NCBI GenBank assembly: GCA_028868305.1
Contig: JAGWUS010000025.1
Span: 1-54,534, forward strand
DNA length: 54,534 nt
Reading direction: 5' to 3'
Source: Burkholderiales bacterium
Lineage (GTDB): Bacteria; Pseudomonadota; Gammaproteobacteria; Burkholderiales; Burkholderiaceae_C
Below are positions 28,912 through 38,950 of the stretch, in pieces. Every line of letters begins with the position of its first letter. Positions within the stretch are counted from its first letter, which is position 1. Both the position numbers and the translations under genes were made by a program. Under the pieces are notes generated by a model. That model was not told the DNA's origin. It saw only the letters and a program-made list of their open reading frames with translations, and did not search any database.

Positions 28912-29934
28912 ATGATTACTGTTGCTGTTGACTGCATGGGGGGGGATCACGGCCCCCAGGTCACTTTACCGGCATGTCGCCAGTTTCTGGACGCGCATGC
29001 CGATGCGCAGTTGATCTTGGTGGGCTTGCCCGAGGCACTGGCCGGTTTTTCCCATTCGCGCGCGCGCATCGTGACAGCCAGTGAAGTGGTCACCATGGAC
29101 GATCCCCTGGAAATTGCCTTGCGCAAAAAGAAGGATTCTTCCATGCGGGTGGCGATTCAGCAGGTCAAGGACGGCGCAGCGCAAGCGGCCGTTTCTGCCG
29201 GAAACACCGGTGCGTTAATGGCGATTTCCCGCTATGTTCTGAAAACGCTTGACGGTATCGAGCGCCCCGCCATTGCGGGCCAGATACCCAATGCCACCGG
29301 AGGCGCCACTACGGTGCTGGACCTCGGGGCCAATGTGGACTGCACGGCTGAGCACCTGCTCCAGTTTGCAGTCATGGGTGCAGCCCTGGTGTCGGTGCTA
29401 AAAAATGAAGAGCAGCCCTCAGTGGGCTTGCTCAATATTGGTGAGGAAGTCATCAAGGGCAACGAAATCATCAAAAAAGCCGGCGAATTGCTGCGATCTG
29501 CGGCTAAAAATGGTGATTTGAACTTTTATGGCAATGTGGAAGGTAACGATATTTTTAAGGGCCACGTGGACATCGTGGTCTGCGATGGTTTCGTCGGCAA
29601 TGTGGCACTCAAGACCAGCGAAGGTCTGGCGACCATGTTTGGCACCTTCCTTAAAGCTGAATTTTCCAAGAACATTTTCACCAAAATGGCAGCAATTGCT
29701 GCTTATTCGGTTTTAAATGCCTTCAAAAGCCGTTTTGATCATCGTCGGTACAACGGTGCAGCCCTGCTGGGTCTGCGGGGGCTGGTATTCAAGAGCCACG
29801 GATCGGCCGATACCATGGCTTTCGGCAACGCGCTGAACCGGGCGTATGATGCAGCCCGAAATAACTTGTTGGATCGCGTTCAGGTTCGCATTGCACACGC
29901 TGCACCTTTGCTGGTTGCAGAGGCGCCACAGTAA
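28912..29934 (+). CDS. plsX: Phosphate acyltransferase PlsX
   Basis: PlsX converts acyl-ACP to acyl-phosphate, the donor for the first acylation of glycerol-3-phosphate. The 340 residues open [20 protein letters not shown] and contain [43 protein letters not shown] and [16 protein letters not shown], all family signatures. It is a peripheral membrane protein. The fabH coding region follows after 27 bp. Confidence 0.96.
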   Translation: MITVAVDCMGGDHGPQVTLPACRQFLDAHADAQLILVGLPEALAGFSHSRARIVTASEVVTMDDPLEIALRKKKDSSMRVAIQQVKDGAAQAAVSAGNTGALMAISRYVLKTLDGIERPAIAGQIPNATGGATTVLDLGANVDCTAEHLLQFAVMGAALVSVLKNEEQPSVGLLNIGEEVIKGNEIIKKAGELLRSAAKNGDLNFYGNVEGNDIFKGHVDIVVCDGFVGNVALKTSEGLATMFGTFLKAEFSKNIFTKMAAIAAYSVLNAFKSRFDHRRYNGAALLGLRGLVFKSHGSADTMAFGNALNRAYDAARNNLLDRVQVRIAHAAPLLVAEAPQ

Positions 29935-29961
29935 GCTGAGCGGGTGTCTGACCCTTCATCC

Positions 29962-30939
29962 ATGAGACGCTATTCCCGCATTACTGGCACCGGCAGTTAC
30001 CTGCCCCCACGCCGTTTGACCAATGCCGACCTGGTTGCACAACTTGCGGCGCAAGGCGTGGAGTCTTCCGACGAGTGGATTGTGGAGCGCACTGGCATCC
30101 GTGCACGGCACTTTGTGGATCCGGGCGTCTTCAGCAGCGATCTCGCGCTGGAAGCCGCCAAAAACGCACTGGCGGCGGCGGGGCTTCTTCCCAAAGACAT
30201 TGATCTGATCATTGTGGCCACGTCGACACCCGACATGGTTTTTCCCTCTACTGCTTGTATTTTGCAGAACAAACTGGGCGCCGCAGGTGGTGCAGCCTTT
30301 GATGTGCAGGCGGTGTGCAGTGGATTTGTGTACGCCCTGACGGTTGCCGACAGCATGATTCAGACCGGCATTGCCAGTAAGGCGCTGGTGGTGGGGGCGG
30401 AAGTGTTTTCCAGGCTGCTCGACTTCAAGGACCGTACCACTTGCGTGCTTTTCGGTGATGGCGCTGGCGCAGTGGTGCTGGAAGCGTCCGACACTCCCGG
30501 GATTCTGGCCAGTGACATCCACGCAGATGGCAAGTACGTAGACATCTTGTGTGTGCCGGGCCATGTTTCGGGAGGCAATGTGATGGGCGATCCCTTGCTC
30601 AAGATGGATGGGCAGGCGGTTTTTAAGCTCGCTGTGGGCGTTTTGGAGGAAGCGGCGCGCGCTGCGCTGGCCAAGGCAGGCAAGACCGAGACCGACATTG
30701 ACTGGCTGATTCCACACCAGGCCAACATCCGCATTATGCAAAGCACCGCCCGCAAGCTGAAAATGTCGATGGACAAGGTGGTCGTCACGGTCGATCAGCA
30801 TGGCAACACGTCGGCAGCGTCCATTCCCCTGGCGCTGGACAGTGCCGTGCGCAGCGGTAAAGTCAAACCCGGTGAAACGCTCATGCTAGAAGGCGTGGGC
30901 GGCGGTTTTACCTGGGGCGCAGTGCTTCTGAATTTGTAG
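29962..30939 (+). CDS. fabH: 3-oxoacyl-[acyl-carrier-protein] synthase III
   Basis: FabH starts fatty acid synthesis by condensing acetyl-CoA with malonyl-ACP. From the ATG at 29962 the length is 325 residues, the family standard. The catalytic triad is C119 ([13 protein letters not shown]), H252 ([12 protein letters not shown]) and N282 ([12 protein letters not shown]), and the protein ends in the usual [17 protein letters not shown] at 29944 would add six residues and has a slightly better ribosome-binding context; I kept the ATG because [16 protein letters not shown] is the typical family start. Confidence 0.95.
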   Translation: MRRYSRITGTGSYLPPRRLTNADLVAQLAAQGVESSDEWIVERTGIRARHFVDPGVFSSDLALEAAKNALAAAGLLPKDIDLIIVATSTPDMVFPSTACILQNKLGAAGGAAFDVQAVCSGFVYALTVADSMIQTGIASKALVVGAEVFSRLLDFKDRTTCVLFGDGAGAVVLEASDTPGILASDIHADGKYVDILCVPGHVSGGNVMGDPLLKMDGQAVFKLAVGVLEEAARAALAKAGKTETDIDWLIPHQANIRIMQSTARKLKMSMDKVVVTVDQHGNTSAASIPLALDSAVRSGKVKPGETLMLEGVGGGFTWGAVLLNL

Positions 30940-30993
30940 CGCCTTGTGCAATGCTGATGCAGGCCAAAGGCTAATTTAGTTAAAAATTCTTGT

Positions 30994-31944
30994 ATGAAAC
31001 AGTTCGCTTTTGTATTTCCGGGGCAGGGCTCGCAGGCCGTGGGCATGCTCGACGCCTGGTGTGACCATCCTGTGGTGGCGCAAGTTCTCCGTGAAGCGTC
31101 TGATGCCCTGGGTGAGGACGTGGCAAAGCTGATCCATGAAGGCCCCAAGGAAGCGCTGGCGTTGACCACCAATACCCAACCGGTGATGCTGGTGGCAGGT
31201 GTAGCGGCTTACCGGGTGTGGATGTCGGAAGTGGGTGTGGCGCCTGCCGTGGTGGCGGGACACTCGCTAGGTGAATATTCGGCGCTGGTGGCATCCGGTG
31301 TGCTGACCCTGGCGCAGGCTGCACCATTGGTGCGACTGCGGGCCCAAGCCATGCAGGAAGCGGTTCCGGTCGGCATGGGCGCCATGGCCGCGATTCTGGG
31401 CATGGATGCTTCGAAAGTAATCGCTGGCTGTGCAGAAGCGACGGCGACTTTTGGTGCAAATTCCACCGAAATCGTCGAAGCCGTCAATTTCAATGACCCG
31501 ATGCAGACCGTTATTGCCGGCAGTAAGGCGGCCGTGGATAAGGCTTGCGAGATGCTTAAAACCAATGGTGCCAAACGTGCGTTGCCATTACCGGTGTCCG
31601 CACCGTTCCACTCCAGCCTGATGAAGCCGGCAGCAGAAAAACTGCGCGTGCGGCTGGAGGAACTGGAACTGGGTACGCCCGAGATTTCGTTGATCAACAA
31701 TATCGATGTAGCAGTGGAAGTTGACGCGGATCGTATTCGCGACGCCCTGTACCGCCAGGCCTTTGGTCCAGTGCGCTGGGTCGAGTGCGTGCAGGCCATC
31801 AAAGCGCGCGAGGTGATGCACATTGTCGAATGTGGGCCAGGCAAGGTGCTGGCCGGTATGGTCAAGCGGATTGATAGCGAGTTGACGGGAGCGGCCTTGT
31901 TTGATCCAGCGACCCTGGCCGAGGTACAAGGAGTTCTGGCATGA
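30994..31944 (+). CDS. fabD: Malonyl-CoA:ACP transacylase
   Basis: FabD loads malonyl groups onto ACP. The 316-residue protein has FVFPGQGSQAVGML, nucleophile S91 in GHSLGEYSALVA, H206 in SAPFHSSLM, and Q11 in the PGQGSQ oxyanion loop. It follows fabH after a 54-bp gap in which I see no clear promoter, and overlaps fabG as ATGA. Confidence 0.96.
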   Translation: MKQFAFVFPGQGSQAVGMLDAWCDHPVVAQVLREASDALGEDVAKLIHEGPKEALALTTNTQPVMLVAGVAAYRVWMSEVGVAPAVVAGHSLGEYSALVASGVLTLAQAAPLVRLRAQAMQEAVPVGMGAMAAILGMDASKVIAGCAEATATFGANSTEIVEAVNFNDPMQTVIAGSKAAVDKACEMLKTNGAKRALPLPVSAPFHSSLMKPAAEKLRVRLEELELGTPEISLINNIDVAVEVDADRIRDALYRQAFGPVRWVECVQAIKAREVMHIVECGPGKVLAGMVKRIDSELTGAALFDPATLAEVQGVLA

Positions 31945-32687
31945 GTGAAGTGAAATTTGAAGGCCAGGTGGCGCTGGTGACAGGCGCGTCGCGCGGCATT
32001 GGTGCCGCCATTGCCCTGGAATTGGCGCGCAAGGGTGTCAAGGTCATTGGTACGGCGACAACCGATGCGGGTGCCGCAAAAATCCGGGAAATGCTGGCTT
32101 CCTTTGCCGACTGTGGTGGGCGCATGCTCAACGTGACCGATGCTGCTGCTAGCGAAGCGCTGGTGGATGCCATAGTCAAAGAGCATGGTGGTCTGCAGAT
32201 CCTGGTAAACAACGCAGGTATAACCCGCGACACCCTGGCCATGCGCATGAAAGACGAAGACTGGGATGCTGTCATTGACACCAACCTCAAGGGCGTGTTC
32301 CGCATGAGCCGCGCGGTGATGCGCTCCATGATGAAGCAGCGCTATGGCCGCATCATCAGCATCACTTCGGTGGTGGGGGCTTCGGGCAACCCTGGCCAGG
32401 CCAACTACGCGGCTGCCAAGGCGGGCGTAGCAGGCATGACGCGTGCGCTGGCCCGTGAACTGGGCTCGCGCAATATCACCGTGAACTGCGTGGCCCCTGG
32501 TTTCATCGAGACTGACATGACGGCCGGTCTGGCTGAAGAGCAGCAAAAAGCCCTGCTGGGCCAGATTCCACTGGGTCATCTGGGCAAGCCGGCTGACATT
32601 GCGCATGCCGTGGCCTTCCTGGCTTCTCCCGGGGCGGGCTATGTCACAGGTCAGGAAATTCACGTCAACGGCGGCATGTACATGTAA
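31941..32687 (+). CDS. fabG: 3-oxoacyl-[acyl-carrier-protein] reductase
   Basis: FabG is the NADPH-dependent reductase of the elongation cycle. This 248-residue short-chain dehydrogenase has the nucleotide motif TGASRGIG (14-21), NNAG (90-93), and the tetrad N115, S143, Y156 and K160 (ANYAAAKAG). It ends VTGQEIHVNGGMYM, as FabG proteins do. It overlaps fabD, and 121 bp separate it from acpP. Confidence 0.96.
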   Translation: MSEVKFEGQVALVTGASRGIGAAIALELARKGVKVIGTATTDAGAAKIREMLASFADCGGRMLNVTDAAASEALVDAIVKEHGGLQILVNNAGITRDTLAMRMKDEDWDAVIDTNLKGVFRMSRAVMRSMMKQRYGRIISITSVVGASGNPGQANYAAAKAGVAGMTRALARELGSRNITVNCVAPGFIETDMTAGLAEEQQKALLGQIPLGHLGKPADIAHAVAFLASPGAGYVTGQEIHVNGGMYM

Positions 32688-32799
32688 TCCATGTAAGCTT
32701 GCCACCGTTGGAAAATTCAGCCGATTGGTCCGTTCGGCTACCCGGTTAGAGATTTACCTCTAGCGCGGGTAAAATCTCGGATTCTTTTACAACCCTTAG

Positions 32800-33048
<249 letters not shown>

Positions 33049-33064
33049 TCGAGGCCGCTAGCCT

Positions 33065-34309
33065 ATGTCCCGTCGTCGCGTAGTAGTCACTGGTTTGGGT
33101 TGCGTCAGCCCCGTTGGAAATACGGTTGCTCAAGCGTGGTCGAATATTCTGGCTGGAAAGTCGGGCATCGGCGCGATTACCAAATTTGATTCGTCCGCTT
33201 TCACCTGCAAGATTGCAGGTGAAGTGCGTGATTTCGATCTGGAGTCGTATATCGGCTCCAAGGAAGCACGCACCATGGACACCTTTATTCACTATGGAAT
33301 CGCCGCAGCCTCGCAAGCCGTAGCCGATGCCGGTTTGAAAACAGGAGACGCGCTGGGCGAGGAAGAGGCGACACGCATCGGCTGTGTCATCGGTTCTGGA
33401 ATCGGTGGTCTGCCGCTGATTGAAAATACGCACGCTGAATATGTCTCCCGCGGGCCGCGCCGTATTTCACCGTTTTTTGTACCCGCCTCCATCATCAATA
33501 TGACGGCCGGGCACGTGTCCATGCGTTTTGGCTTCAAGGGCCCGAACATTGCCATCGTGACAGCCTGTACTACAGGCCTGCATTGCATTGGCGAAGCTGG
33601 GCGGATGATCGAATACGGTGACGCGGATGTCATGGTGGCGGGCGGTTCTGAAGCAACGGTGTCACCGTTGGGCATGGGTGGCTTTGCCTCCATGCGCGCC
33701 CTGAGCACACGCAATGACGATCCAGCGACCGCTTCGCGACCCTGGGACAAGGACCGTGACGGCTTTGTGCTAGGTGAAGGTGGCGGAGTGATGGTGCTCG
33801 AAGAGTACGAACATGCCAAAGCCCGCGGCGCAAAAATCTATGCAGAACTGGCAGGTTTTGGCATGAGCGCCGATGCCGGCCACATGACTGCCCCCAATAT
33901 GGATGGTCCGCGTCGTGCCATGGTAGGCGCTATGCGCAACGCAGGTATCAATCCGGACCAGGTGCAATACCTGAACGCCCACGGTACATCCACGCCGCTG
34001 GGCGACTTGAACGAAACCAACGCCATCAAGGCCGCGTTGGGCGATCACGCCAGGAAGATTGTGGTTAACTCCACCAAATCCATGACCGGCCACTTGCTGG
34101 GCGGTGCAGGCGGTCTGGAGTCGGTGTTCACAGTGCTGGCAATCCATCATCAGAAAAGCCCCCCGACTATCAATATCTTTAACCAGGATCCCGAGTGCGA
34201 TCTGGACTACTGCGCCAATACCGCGCGCGACGTGCGCATTGATGTAGCCGTCAAGAACAACTTCGGTTTTGGTGGTACCAACGGCACCCTGGTTTTCAAG
34301 CGCGTTTGA
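33065..34309 (+). CDS. fabF: 3-oxoacyl-[acyl-carrier-protein] synthase II
   Basis: FabF elongates acyl-ACP by condensation with malonyl-ACP. The 414-residue protein has catalytic C168 ([15 protein letters not shown]) and the two His motifs [12 protein letters not shown] and [13 protein letters not shown], with [10 protein letters not shown] near the end. It is the last fatty-acid gene of the run. The next gene begins 27 bp downstream without a visible terminator, so the stress sigma factor operon may receive read-through. Confidence 0.96.
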   Translation: MSRRRVVVTGLGCVSPVGNTVAQAWSNILAGKSGIGAITKFDSSAFTCKIAGEVRDFDLESYIGSKEARTMDTFIHYGIAAASQAVADAGLKTGDALGEEEATRIGCVIGSGIGGLPLIENTHAEYVSRGPRRISPFFVPASIINMTAGHVSMRFGFKGPNIAIVTACTTGLHCIGEAGRMIEYGDADVMVAGGSEATVSPLGMGGFASMRALSTRNDDPATASRPWDKDRDGFVLGEGGGVMVLEEYEHAKARGAKIYAELAGFGMSADAGHMTAPNMDGPRRAMVGAMRNAGINPDQVQYLNAHGTSTPLGDLNETNAIKAALGDHARKIVVNSTKSMTGHLLGGAGGLESVFTVLAIHHQKSPPTINIFNQDPECDLDYCANTARDVRIDVAVKNNFGFGGTNGTLVFKRV

Positions 34310-34336
34310 GCTAATCCCTCACTTTCTTGCACAAGC

Positions 34337-34804
34337 ATGCATCGGCCTCCGGCGGTTCGCCACACCCTAGGCCGGTCTTTGTGGCATGTGTGGCTGCTTG
34401 TCACCCTGTCCGGGCTGGCGCTGGCTACAGCGGTATTGCTGGTGCATTCGCATGGTGATGGAATGCTTCCCTGGGTGGCATTCCTCATAATTCCTATTTT
34501 CACGGGTCTGGCATTTGCTGGGTGGCTGCACTCAGCTACGGGTATTTTGCAATGGGACGGACAGCATTGGCTTTGGTCGGGGTTTCTGGATGCTCCAGTC
34601 CGCCACACGACCTTGATAGTTGATTTTCAGCGTCTCATGCTGGTGAAAATTACCAGCGAATCGGGACGTGTTGCATGGCTATGGCTTGAAGGCCATATGG
34701 ATGATGCCCGATGGCTGGCGGTGCGACGCGCAGTTATTGCCAGCCAGGCAGCGTACAGCCGACCAGATAAGGTGGTTTCCGAACCTGGGAACACGGTTGC
34801 ATGA
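34337..34804 (+). CDS. Small two-helix membrane protein of unknown function, upstream of rpoE
   Basis: I do not recognise this 155-residue protein. It has two hydrophobic segments (about 18-37, VWLLVTLSGLALATAVLLVH, and 44-65, LPWVAFLIIPIFTGLAFAGW) and a cytoplasmic-looking C-terminal half with a WDGQHWLW stretch and a basic region. Its stop overlaps the rpoE start as ATGA, which suggests translational coupling to the sigma factor. That position makes a role in envelope stress sensing or in tuning rpoE translation possible, but nothing in the sequence proves it. Confidence 0.75.
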   Translation: MHRPPAVRHTLGRSLWHVWLLVTLSGLALATAVLLVHSHGDGMLPWVAFLIIPIFTGLAFAGWLHSATGILQWDGQHWLWSGFLDAPVRHTTLIVDFQRLMLVKITSESGRVAWLWLEGHMDDARWLAVRRAVIASQAAYSRPDKVVSEPGNTVA

Positions 34805-35412
34805 GTGAGCAAAGCCAGGATCCCGATTTACTTTTGGTGGAGCGTGCAAACGCTGGTGACCGGCATGCCTATGGACTGCTGGTCCTGAAATACCAGCGTC
34901 GCATTCAGCGTCTCATCGGGCGCATGGTGCGTGATGTGGATCTGGTGGACGATATCGCCCAGGAAACCTTCATCCGGGCTTACCGTGCGCTACACCAGTT
35001 TCGTGGCGATGCACAGTTCTATACCTGGCTTTACCGGATTGCTGTCAATACTGCCAAGAAGGCCCTGCTTGAACTCAAACGGGACCCTACGGTAACCGAG
35101 AGCTTTCTCGCGGGTGACGACGAGGATGAAACTTCCTGGCAGAAAAACGAACCAACCACTGACGAGACTCCGGAAACGGTTCTGGCCGCCAAGGAAATCG
35201 CGTCCGTGGTCAATGCTGCCATGGACGCCCTGCCCGATGACCTCAAGCAGGCGGTGATCTTGCGCGAAATTGAAGGATTGAGTTATGAAGAGATTGCTAC
35301 AGCCATGGATTGCCCGATCGGAACGGTGCGGTCCCGGATCTTCCGGGCTCGGGAGGCGATCTCTGCCAGGGTCAAACCCTTGCTGGAAAAACAGACTGGC
35401 AAGCGCTGGTAA
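34801..35412 (+). CDS. rpoE: Envelope-stress RNA polymerase sigma factor (sigma-E / AlgU)
   Basis: This 203-residue ECF sigma factor has region 2 (VDDIAQETFIRAYRALHQFRGDAQFYTWLYRIA) and region 4 with the helix-turn-helix LSYEEIATAMDCPIGTVRSRIF. The KALLELKRDPTV region and its neighbours rseA, rseB and a DegP-type protease place it in the RpoE/AlgU group. It directs transcription of periplasmic folding and outer-membrane repair genes and usually its own operon. It overlaps the preceding membrane-protein gene by ATGA, and rseA follows after 11 bp. Confidence 0.95.
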   Translation: MSEQSQDPDLLLVERANAGDRHAYGLLVLKYQRRIQRLIGRMVRDVDLVDDIAQETFIRAYRALHQFRGDAQFYTWLYRIAVNTAKKALLELKRDPTVTESFLAGDDEDETSWQKNEPTTDETPETVLAAKEIASVVNAAMDALPDDLKQAVILREIEGLSYEEIATAMDCPIGTVRSRIFRAREAISARVKPLLEKQTGKRW

Positions 35413-35423
35413 GGACTTGAGCG

Positions 35424-36011
35424 ATGAAACACGAGACTGATGATTCCGGAACCCTGATTTCTGCGCTGGTCGATGGCCAACTGGGTGCTGAGCGGCTGGC
35501 TGGCATGTTGGCGGAGATGGAGTCCAGCCCGGAGATGATGTCCACCTGGCACGTCTACCAGCTGATTGGTGATGTGATGCGCAGTGAGGACTTGGCCAGT
35601 GGCCCGCATGATTTGGAATTCTTCATGCGTTTGCAGTCAAAGCTTGCGCTCGAACCCGTGCCTGCAGCGCAACTGCCACGGATGGAAATGTCGGCGGTGA
35701 CCCACAGCGCCAATGAGGAAGTGTTTCGTTGGAAATGGCTTGCGGGTGTGACCGTGACGGTACTAGTTTCCGTCATTGGCGTTGGCCTGTGGAACTATTC
35801 TTCCTCCCCCCAATTGCAGGCTTCTGGGGCTGCCCCACCGGGGCCCACGGTGACACAGGCTGTCAATGTCCGGCAAGAAGATCAGGTCATGCTGCGTGAT
35901 CCTCAACTTGACGCGCTCATGGCGGCCCATCAGCAACTTGGTGGGTACTCGGCGCTGCAGATGCCGTCGGGGTTCCTGCGCAATGCAACCTTTGACAGGT
36001 CTTCCCGGTGA
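35424..36011 (+). CDS. rseA: Anti-sigma-E factor RseA/MucA
   Basis: This 195-residue single-pass inner-membrane protein has an N-terminal sigma-binding domain with LISALVDGQLGAERLAGML, a membrane segment near 100-121 (LAGVTVTVLVSVIGVGLWNY) and a short periplasmic tail. RseA holds sigma-E at the membrane until site-1 and site-2 proteases cleave it. The stop overlaps the rseB start as GTGA. Confidence 0.92.
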   Translation: MKHETDDSGTLISALVDGQLGAERLAGMLAEMESSPEMMSTWHVYQLIGDVMRSEDLASGPHDLEFFMRLQSKLALEPVPAAQLPRMEMSAVTHSANEEVFRWKWLAGVTVTVLVSVIGVGLWNYSSSPQLQASGAAPPGPTVTQAVNVRQEDQVMLRDPQLDALMAAHQQLGGYSALQMPSGFLRNATFDRSSR

Positions 36012-37021
36012 ATGCTGCGCGGGTCTTTGCCGGATTCCTACTGGGTGTTATGACGCTGATGTGGGGCGCAGTGGGTATGGCTGGTGAGGTCAGCACTGCA
36101 GAGCCGGTAACAGTCAATGCCTGGTTGTTGCGCATGCATGAGGCATCGCGCCAGCGCGCTTACACCGGCACATTTGTTGTGTCAGCGGGTGCCAAGACCG
36201 CCAGTGCAAAGATCTGGCACGTTTGCGATGGTACCCAGCAGATGGAGCGGGTTGAGCCACTCAGCGGTCCTCCGCGTTCGACGTTTCGCCGCAATGATCA
36301 GGTGATCACTTTCTTTCCAGAATCCCGGGTGGCCATCGCCGAGAGCCGCGAATCGCTGGGGCTGTTTCCCAATTTACTTAAATCCAGCGATACCAATCTG
36401 GGCGAGTTTTACGGGCTCAAGGTCATCGGAAGTGAGCGCGTAGTGGGCGTGGAGGCCGATGTGCTGCAACTCATACCCAAGGACAGTGCGCGCTATGGGT
36501 ACCGGGTGTGGAGCGAAAAACGCACGGGACTGGTCGTGCAATTGCAGACACTCGATTCTGGTGGGCGTGTGATCGAGCAGGCTGCGTTCTCTGAGCTGCA
36601 TCTTGACGCTCCGGTCAGCATGGCCAAGCTGAGCCAGATGATGGGCGCTACCGAGGGCTATCGCATCGAGAACCCCAGTGTGCAGAAGACCACACCGGAG
36701 GCGCAAGGCTGGAGCATGCGTCGTCTGGTTCCGGGCTTTCATTCCGTCGGTTGCTACTTGCGTACCGTTGCTGTAGCCGCTGCAGAATCGGTAGCTGCCC
36801 CACAGGCCTTGCAGTGGATGTTTTCGGATGGCCTGGCGACCGTTTCCCTGTTCGTCGAGCCTTTTGATAGCCGAAGGCATGTTCGAGAAGGTGCTTTCGA
36901 TTTTGGCGGAGCCACACACACCCTAACCCGTCATCTAGATGGTTGGTGGGTGACCGCTGTCGGCGAAGTGCCGACCGCAACGTTGAATATTTTTTCGCAG
37001 GCTCTTGAGCGCCGCAAATAA
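36008..37021 (+). CDS. rseB: Sigma-E regulatory protein RseB/MucB
   Basis: This 337-residue periplasmic protein has a signal-peptide-like start (FAGFLLGVMTLMWGAVGMAG), followed by the MucB/RseB fold with WLLRMHEASRQRAYTGTFVV, KIWHVCDGTQQMERVEPLSG and a C-terminal domain with GWSMRRLVPGF. RseB binds RseA and shields it from proteolysis, and it senses mislocalised lipoproteins or LPS. The start codon is GTG at 36008, inside the GTGA overlap. Confidence 0.92.
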   Translation: MNAARVFAGFLLGVMTLMWGAVGMAGEVSTAEPVTVNAWLLRMHEASRQRAYTGTFVVSAGAKTASAKIWHVCDGTQQMERVEPLSGPPRSTFRRNDQVITFFPESRVAIAESRESLGLFPNLLKSSDTNLGEFYGLKVIGSERVVGVEADVLQLIPKDSARYGYRVWSEKRTGLVVQLQTLDSGGRVIEQAAFSELHLDAPVSMAKLSQMMGATEGYRIENPSVQKTTPEAQGWSMRRLVPGFHSVGCYLRTVAVAAAESVAAPQALQWMFSDGLATVSLFVEPFDSRRHVREGAFDFGGATHTLTRHLDGWWVTAVGEVPTATLNIFSQALERRK

Positions 37022-37067
37022 GCCGCCATCTAGCGCAGGCTGGTTTTTGATAATTGGGACTTTGACT

Positions 37068-38537
37068 ATGGAACTTTTGACAATGAAACCTTTGCGTACC
37101 CTGCTGATGGCTGCTGCGGTCGGAGTTACCGCACTGACGGCCATTCTCCCAGTACAGTCGGCCGTGGCGCAGACCCGGGCACTACCGGATTTCACCGATC
37201 TGGTCGATCAGGTCGGACCTTCGGTCGTGAATATCCGCACGATGGAAAAAGCCAGTGCACGTTCGCAGCAGGGCGGGACGCCAGGCGAAGAGGACATGCT
37301 GGATTTCTTTAAGCGCTTTGGGTTGCCGATTCCCAACATTCCGAAGCAGGCTCCGCGGCAGAATCGACCGCAACCCGACGAGGAACAGCCGCGCGGAGTG
37401 GGCTCCGGCTTTATTTTGTCGACAGACGGCCTGATCATGACCAACGCCCATGTGGTGGACGGTGCCGATGAGGTGCTGGTCACCCTGACTGACAAGCGCG
37501 AGTTCAAAGCCAGAATCATAGGAACGGATAAACGGACCGACGTGGCCGTCGTCAAGATCGAGGCCAGTGGCCTGCCTGCTGTCAAGGTTGGCGATGTCAG
37601 TCGGCTGCGTGTGGGCGAATGGGTGATGGCGATTGGCTCCCCCTTTGGTCTGGAAAACTCGGTGACTGCAGGCATTGTGAGCGCCAAGCAGCGCGATACG
37701 GGTGATTACCTGCCATTCATCCAGACAGACGTTGCCATCAACCCCGGCAATTCAGGTGGGCCACTGATCAATATGCGCGGCGAAGTGGTTGGTATCAACA
37801 GCCAGATCTATTCCCGTTCGGGTGGTTTTATGGGTATTTCCTTTGCCATTCCCATGGATGAGGCCGTGCGCGTCAGTGACCAACTGCGCAGCGCAGGACG
37901 TGTCTCGCGCGGGCGCATCGGTGTGCAGATTGATCAGGTCAGTAAGGATGTTGCTGAGTCCATCGGGCTAGGTAAACCCATTGGGGCCATGGTACGCGCG
38001 GTGGAGGCGGGTGGACCTGCAGAAAAAGCGGGTGTGGAAGCGGGCGACATCATTACCAAATTCGATGGCAAGACGATTGACAAGTCCAGTGACCTGCCGC
38101 GTATTGTCGGCGGTACCAAGCCGGGGAGTCGCAGCACGATTACGGTATTCCGCCGTGGAAGCACGAAAGACTTGACCGTTACCGTGGCTGAAGTGGAGGC
38201 CGACAAACAGGTCGCCATCAAGTCCCCCAATCGTGCTGACAAGCCCAAGGGTTCGGCGGCGGGCCAGGCGTTTGGCCTTGCGGTGAGTGAACTCACCGAT
38301 GCGCAGAAAAAGGAACTGTCCATGAAAGGCGGTGTGAAAGTCGAGGCAGCGGTGGATGCTGCTGCGCGTGCCGGTTTGCGCGAAGGTGACATCATCGTGC
38401 AGATAGGAAACGTTGAGGTGCTGAGCGTGGCGGAGTTCGAGGCGGCCATTGCCAAGTATGACAAGAACAAACCACTCAACGTGCTGTTCCGCCGGGGGGA
38501 GTGGACTCAGTACGCCGTGATTCGACCCAATCGCTAA
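37068..38537 (+). CDS. mucD: Periplasmic serine protease DegP/MucD (Do family)
   Basis: From the ATG at 37068 this 489-residue protein has a signal peptide ending near SAVAQ (residue 35) and a trypsin-like domain with H128 (IMTNAHVVDG), D158 (KRTDVAVVKI) and S229 (INPGNSGGPL). Two PDZ domains lie at about 275-365 and 395-480. Such proteases degrade or refold damaged envelope proteins, and as MucD they also restrain sigma-E/AlgU activity. It closes the rpoE-rseA-rseB-mucD operon, 46 bp after rseB, and a strong terminator follows. An ATG at 37083 is an alternative start that keeps the signal peptide. Confidence 0.94.
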   Translation: MELLTMKPLRTLLMAAAVGVTALTAILPVQSAVAQTRALPDFTDLVDQVGPSVVNIRTMEKASARSQQGGTPGEEDMLDFFKRFGLPIPNIPKQAPRQNRPQPDEEQPRGVGSGFILSTDGLIMTNAHVVDGADEVLVTLTDKREFKARIIGTDKRTDVAVVKIEASGLPAVKVGDVSRLRVGEWVMAIGSPFGLENSVTAGIVSAKQRDTGDYLPFIQTDVAINPGNSGGPLINMRGEVVGINSQIYSRSGGFMGISFAIPMDEAVRVSDQLRSAGRVSRGRIGVQIDQVSKDVAESIGLGKPIGAMVRAVEAGGPAEKAGVEAGDIITKFDGKTIDKSSDLPRIVGGTKPGSRSTITVFRRGSTKDLTVTVAEVEADKQVAIKSPNRADKPKGSAAGQAFGLAVSELTDAQKKELSMKGGVKVEAAVDAAARAGLREGDIIVQIGNVEVLSVAEFEAAIAKYDKNKPLNVLFRRGEWTQYAVIRPNR

Positions 38538-38552
38538 CACGTCGACTCGCCG

Positions 38553-38590
38553 ACAACCCCAAAGCCCGCTGGGATTTGGGGTTGTTTTTT
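38553..38590 (+). terminator. Rho-independent terminator after mucD
   Basis: The 11-bp stem ACAACCCCAAA / TTTGGGGTTGT with an 11-nt loop is followed by T5. It lies 16 bp after the stop codon and ends the sigma-E operon. Confidence 0.92.
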
Positions 38591-38690
38591 GGATGCAATA
38601 AAAATATCTTTTGAACATGCCGTTCAGGGAATCAAATGTATGCAACCGCTAACTTCCCAGGCCTGCCTTGCCTTTTTGGTTAGAATACGG

Positions 38691-38858
38691 GGTTGCGTCA
38701 GTCCATTATGGGTATAAGAAGGACATCAAACTCCATCATATGAGATGGTGCTAGGTGTCCCATAGGCGATCCACAGTTCACCCACAAGTTGTCCAGAAGC
38801 TTTGCTACTTTAAATGTTTATAAGCTGTGTATAAGTTTCCTGTTGTGGACTCGCAACG
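38691..38858 (+). ncRNA. Candidate structured RNA upstream of lepA (unnamed)
   Basis: This is part of a 488-bp gene-free region (38538-39025). GTTGCG(TC)AGTCC at 38692-38704 pairs completely with GGACTCGCAAC at 38847-38857 apart from a 2-nt bulge, closing a 168-nt segment. Inside, GGACATC (38721) pairs with GGTGTCC (38754), CTCCATC (38731) with GATGGTG (38744), and TATG (38707) with CATA (38761). A TAGAAT box at 38681-38686 would place the transcription start at about the first base of the closing stem; no good -35 is seen. One TGTGTATAA (a DnaA-box sequence) occurs at 38827. The size and closed-hairpin shape recall 6S RNA, but I see no 6S consensus, so no name is given. It could also be the lepA leader or only DNA-level symmetry. 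Confidence 0.35.
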
Positions 38859-38950
38859 ACATGTCTTACCGAATTTTTGGGCTGTGCACCAGGGACTTTT
38901 TGCCTACAATGAAGTTCCAACTTTCGCAGTTGCCAAAAGAATGTTGGTTC

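Noticed and set aside
38755-38860. Replication origin
   Set aside because: Only one perfect DnaA box, no dnaA, dnaN or parAB nearby, and no AT-rich unwinding tract.
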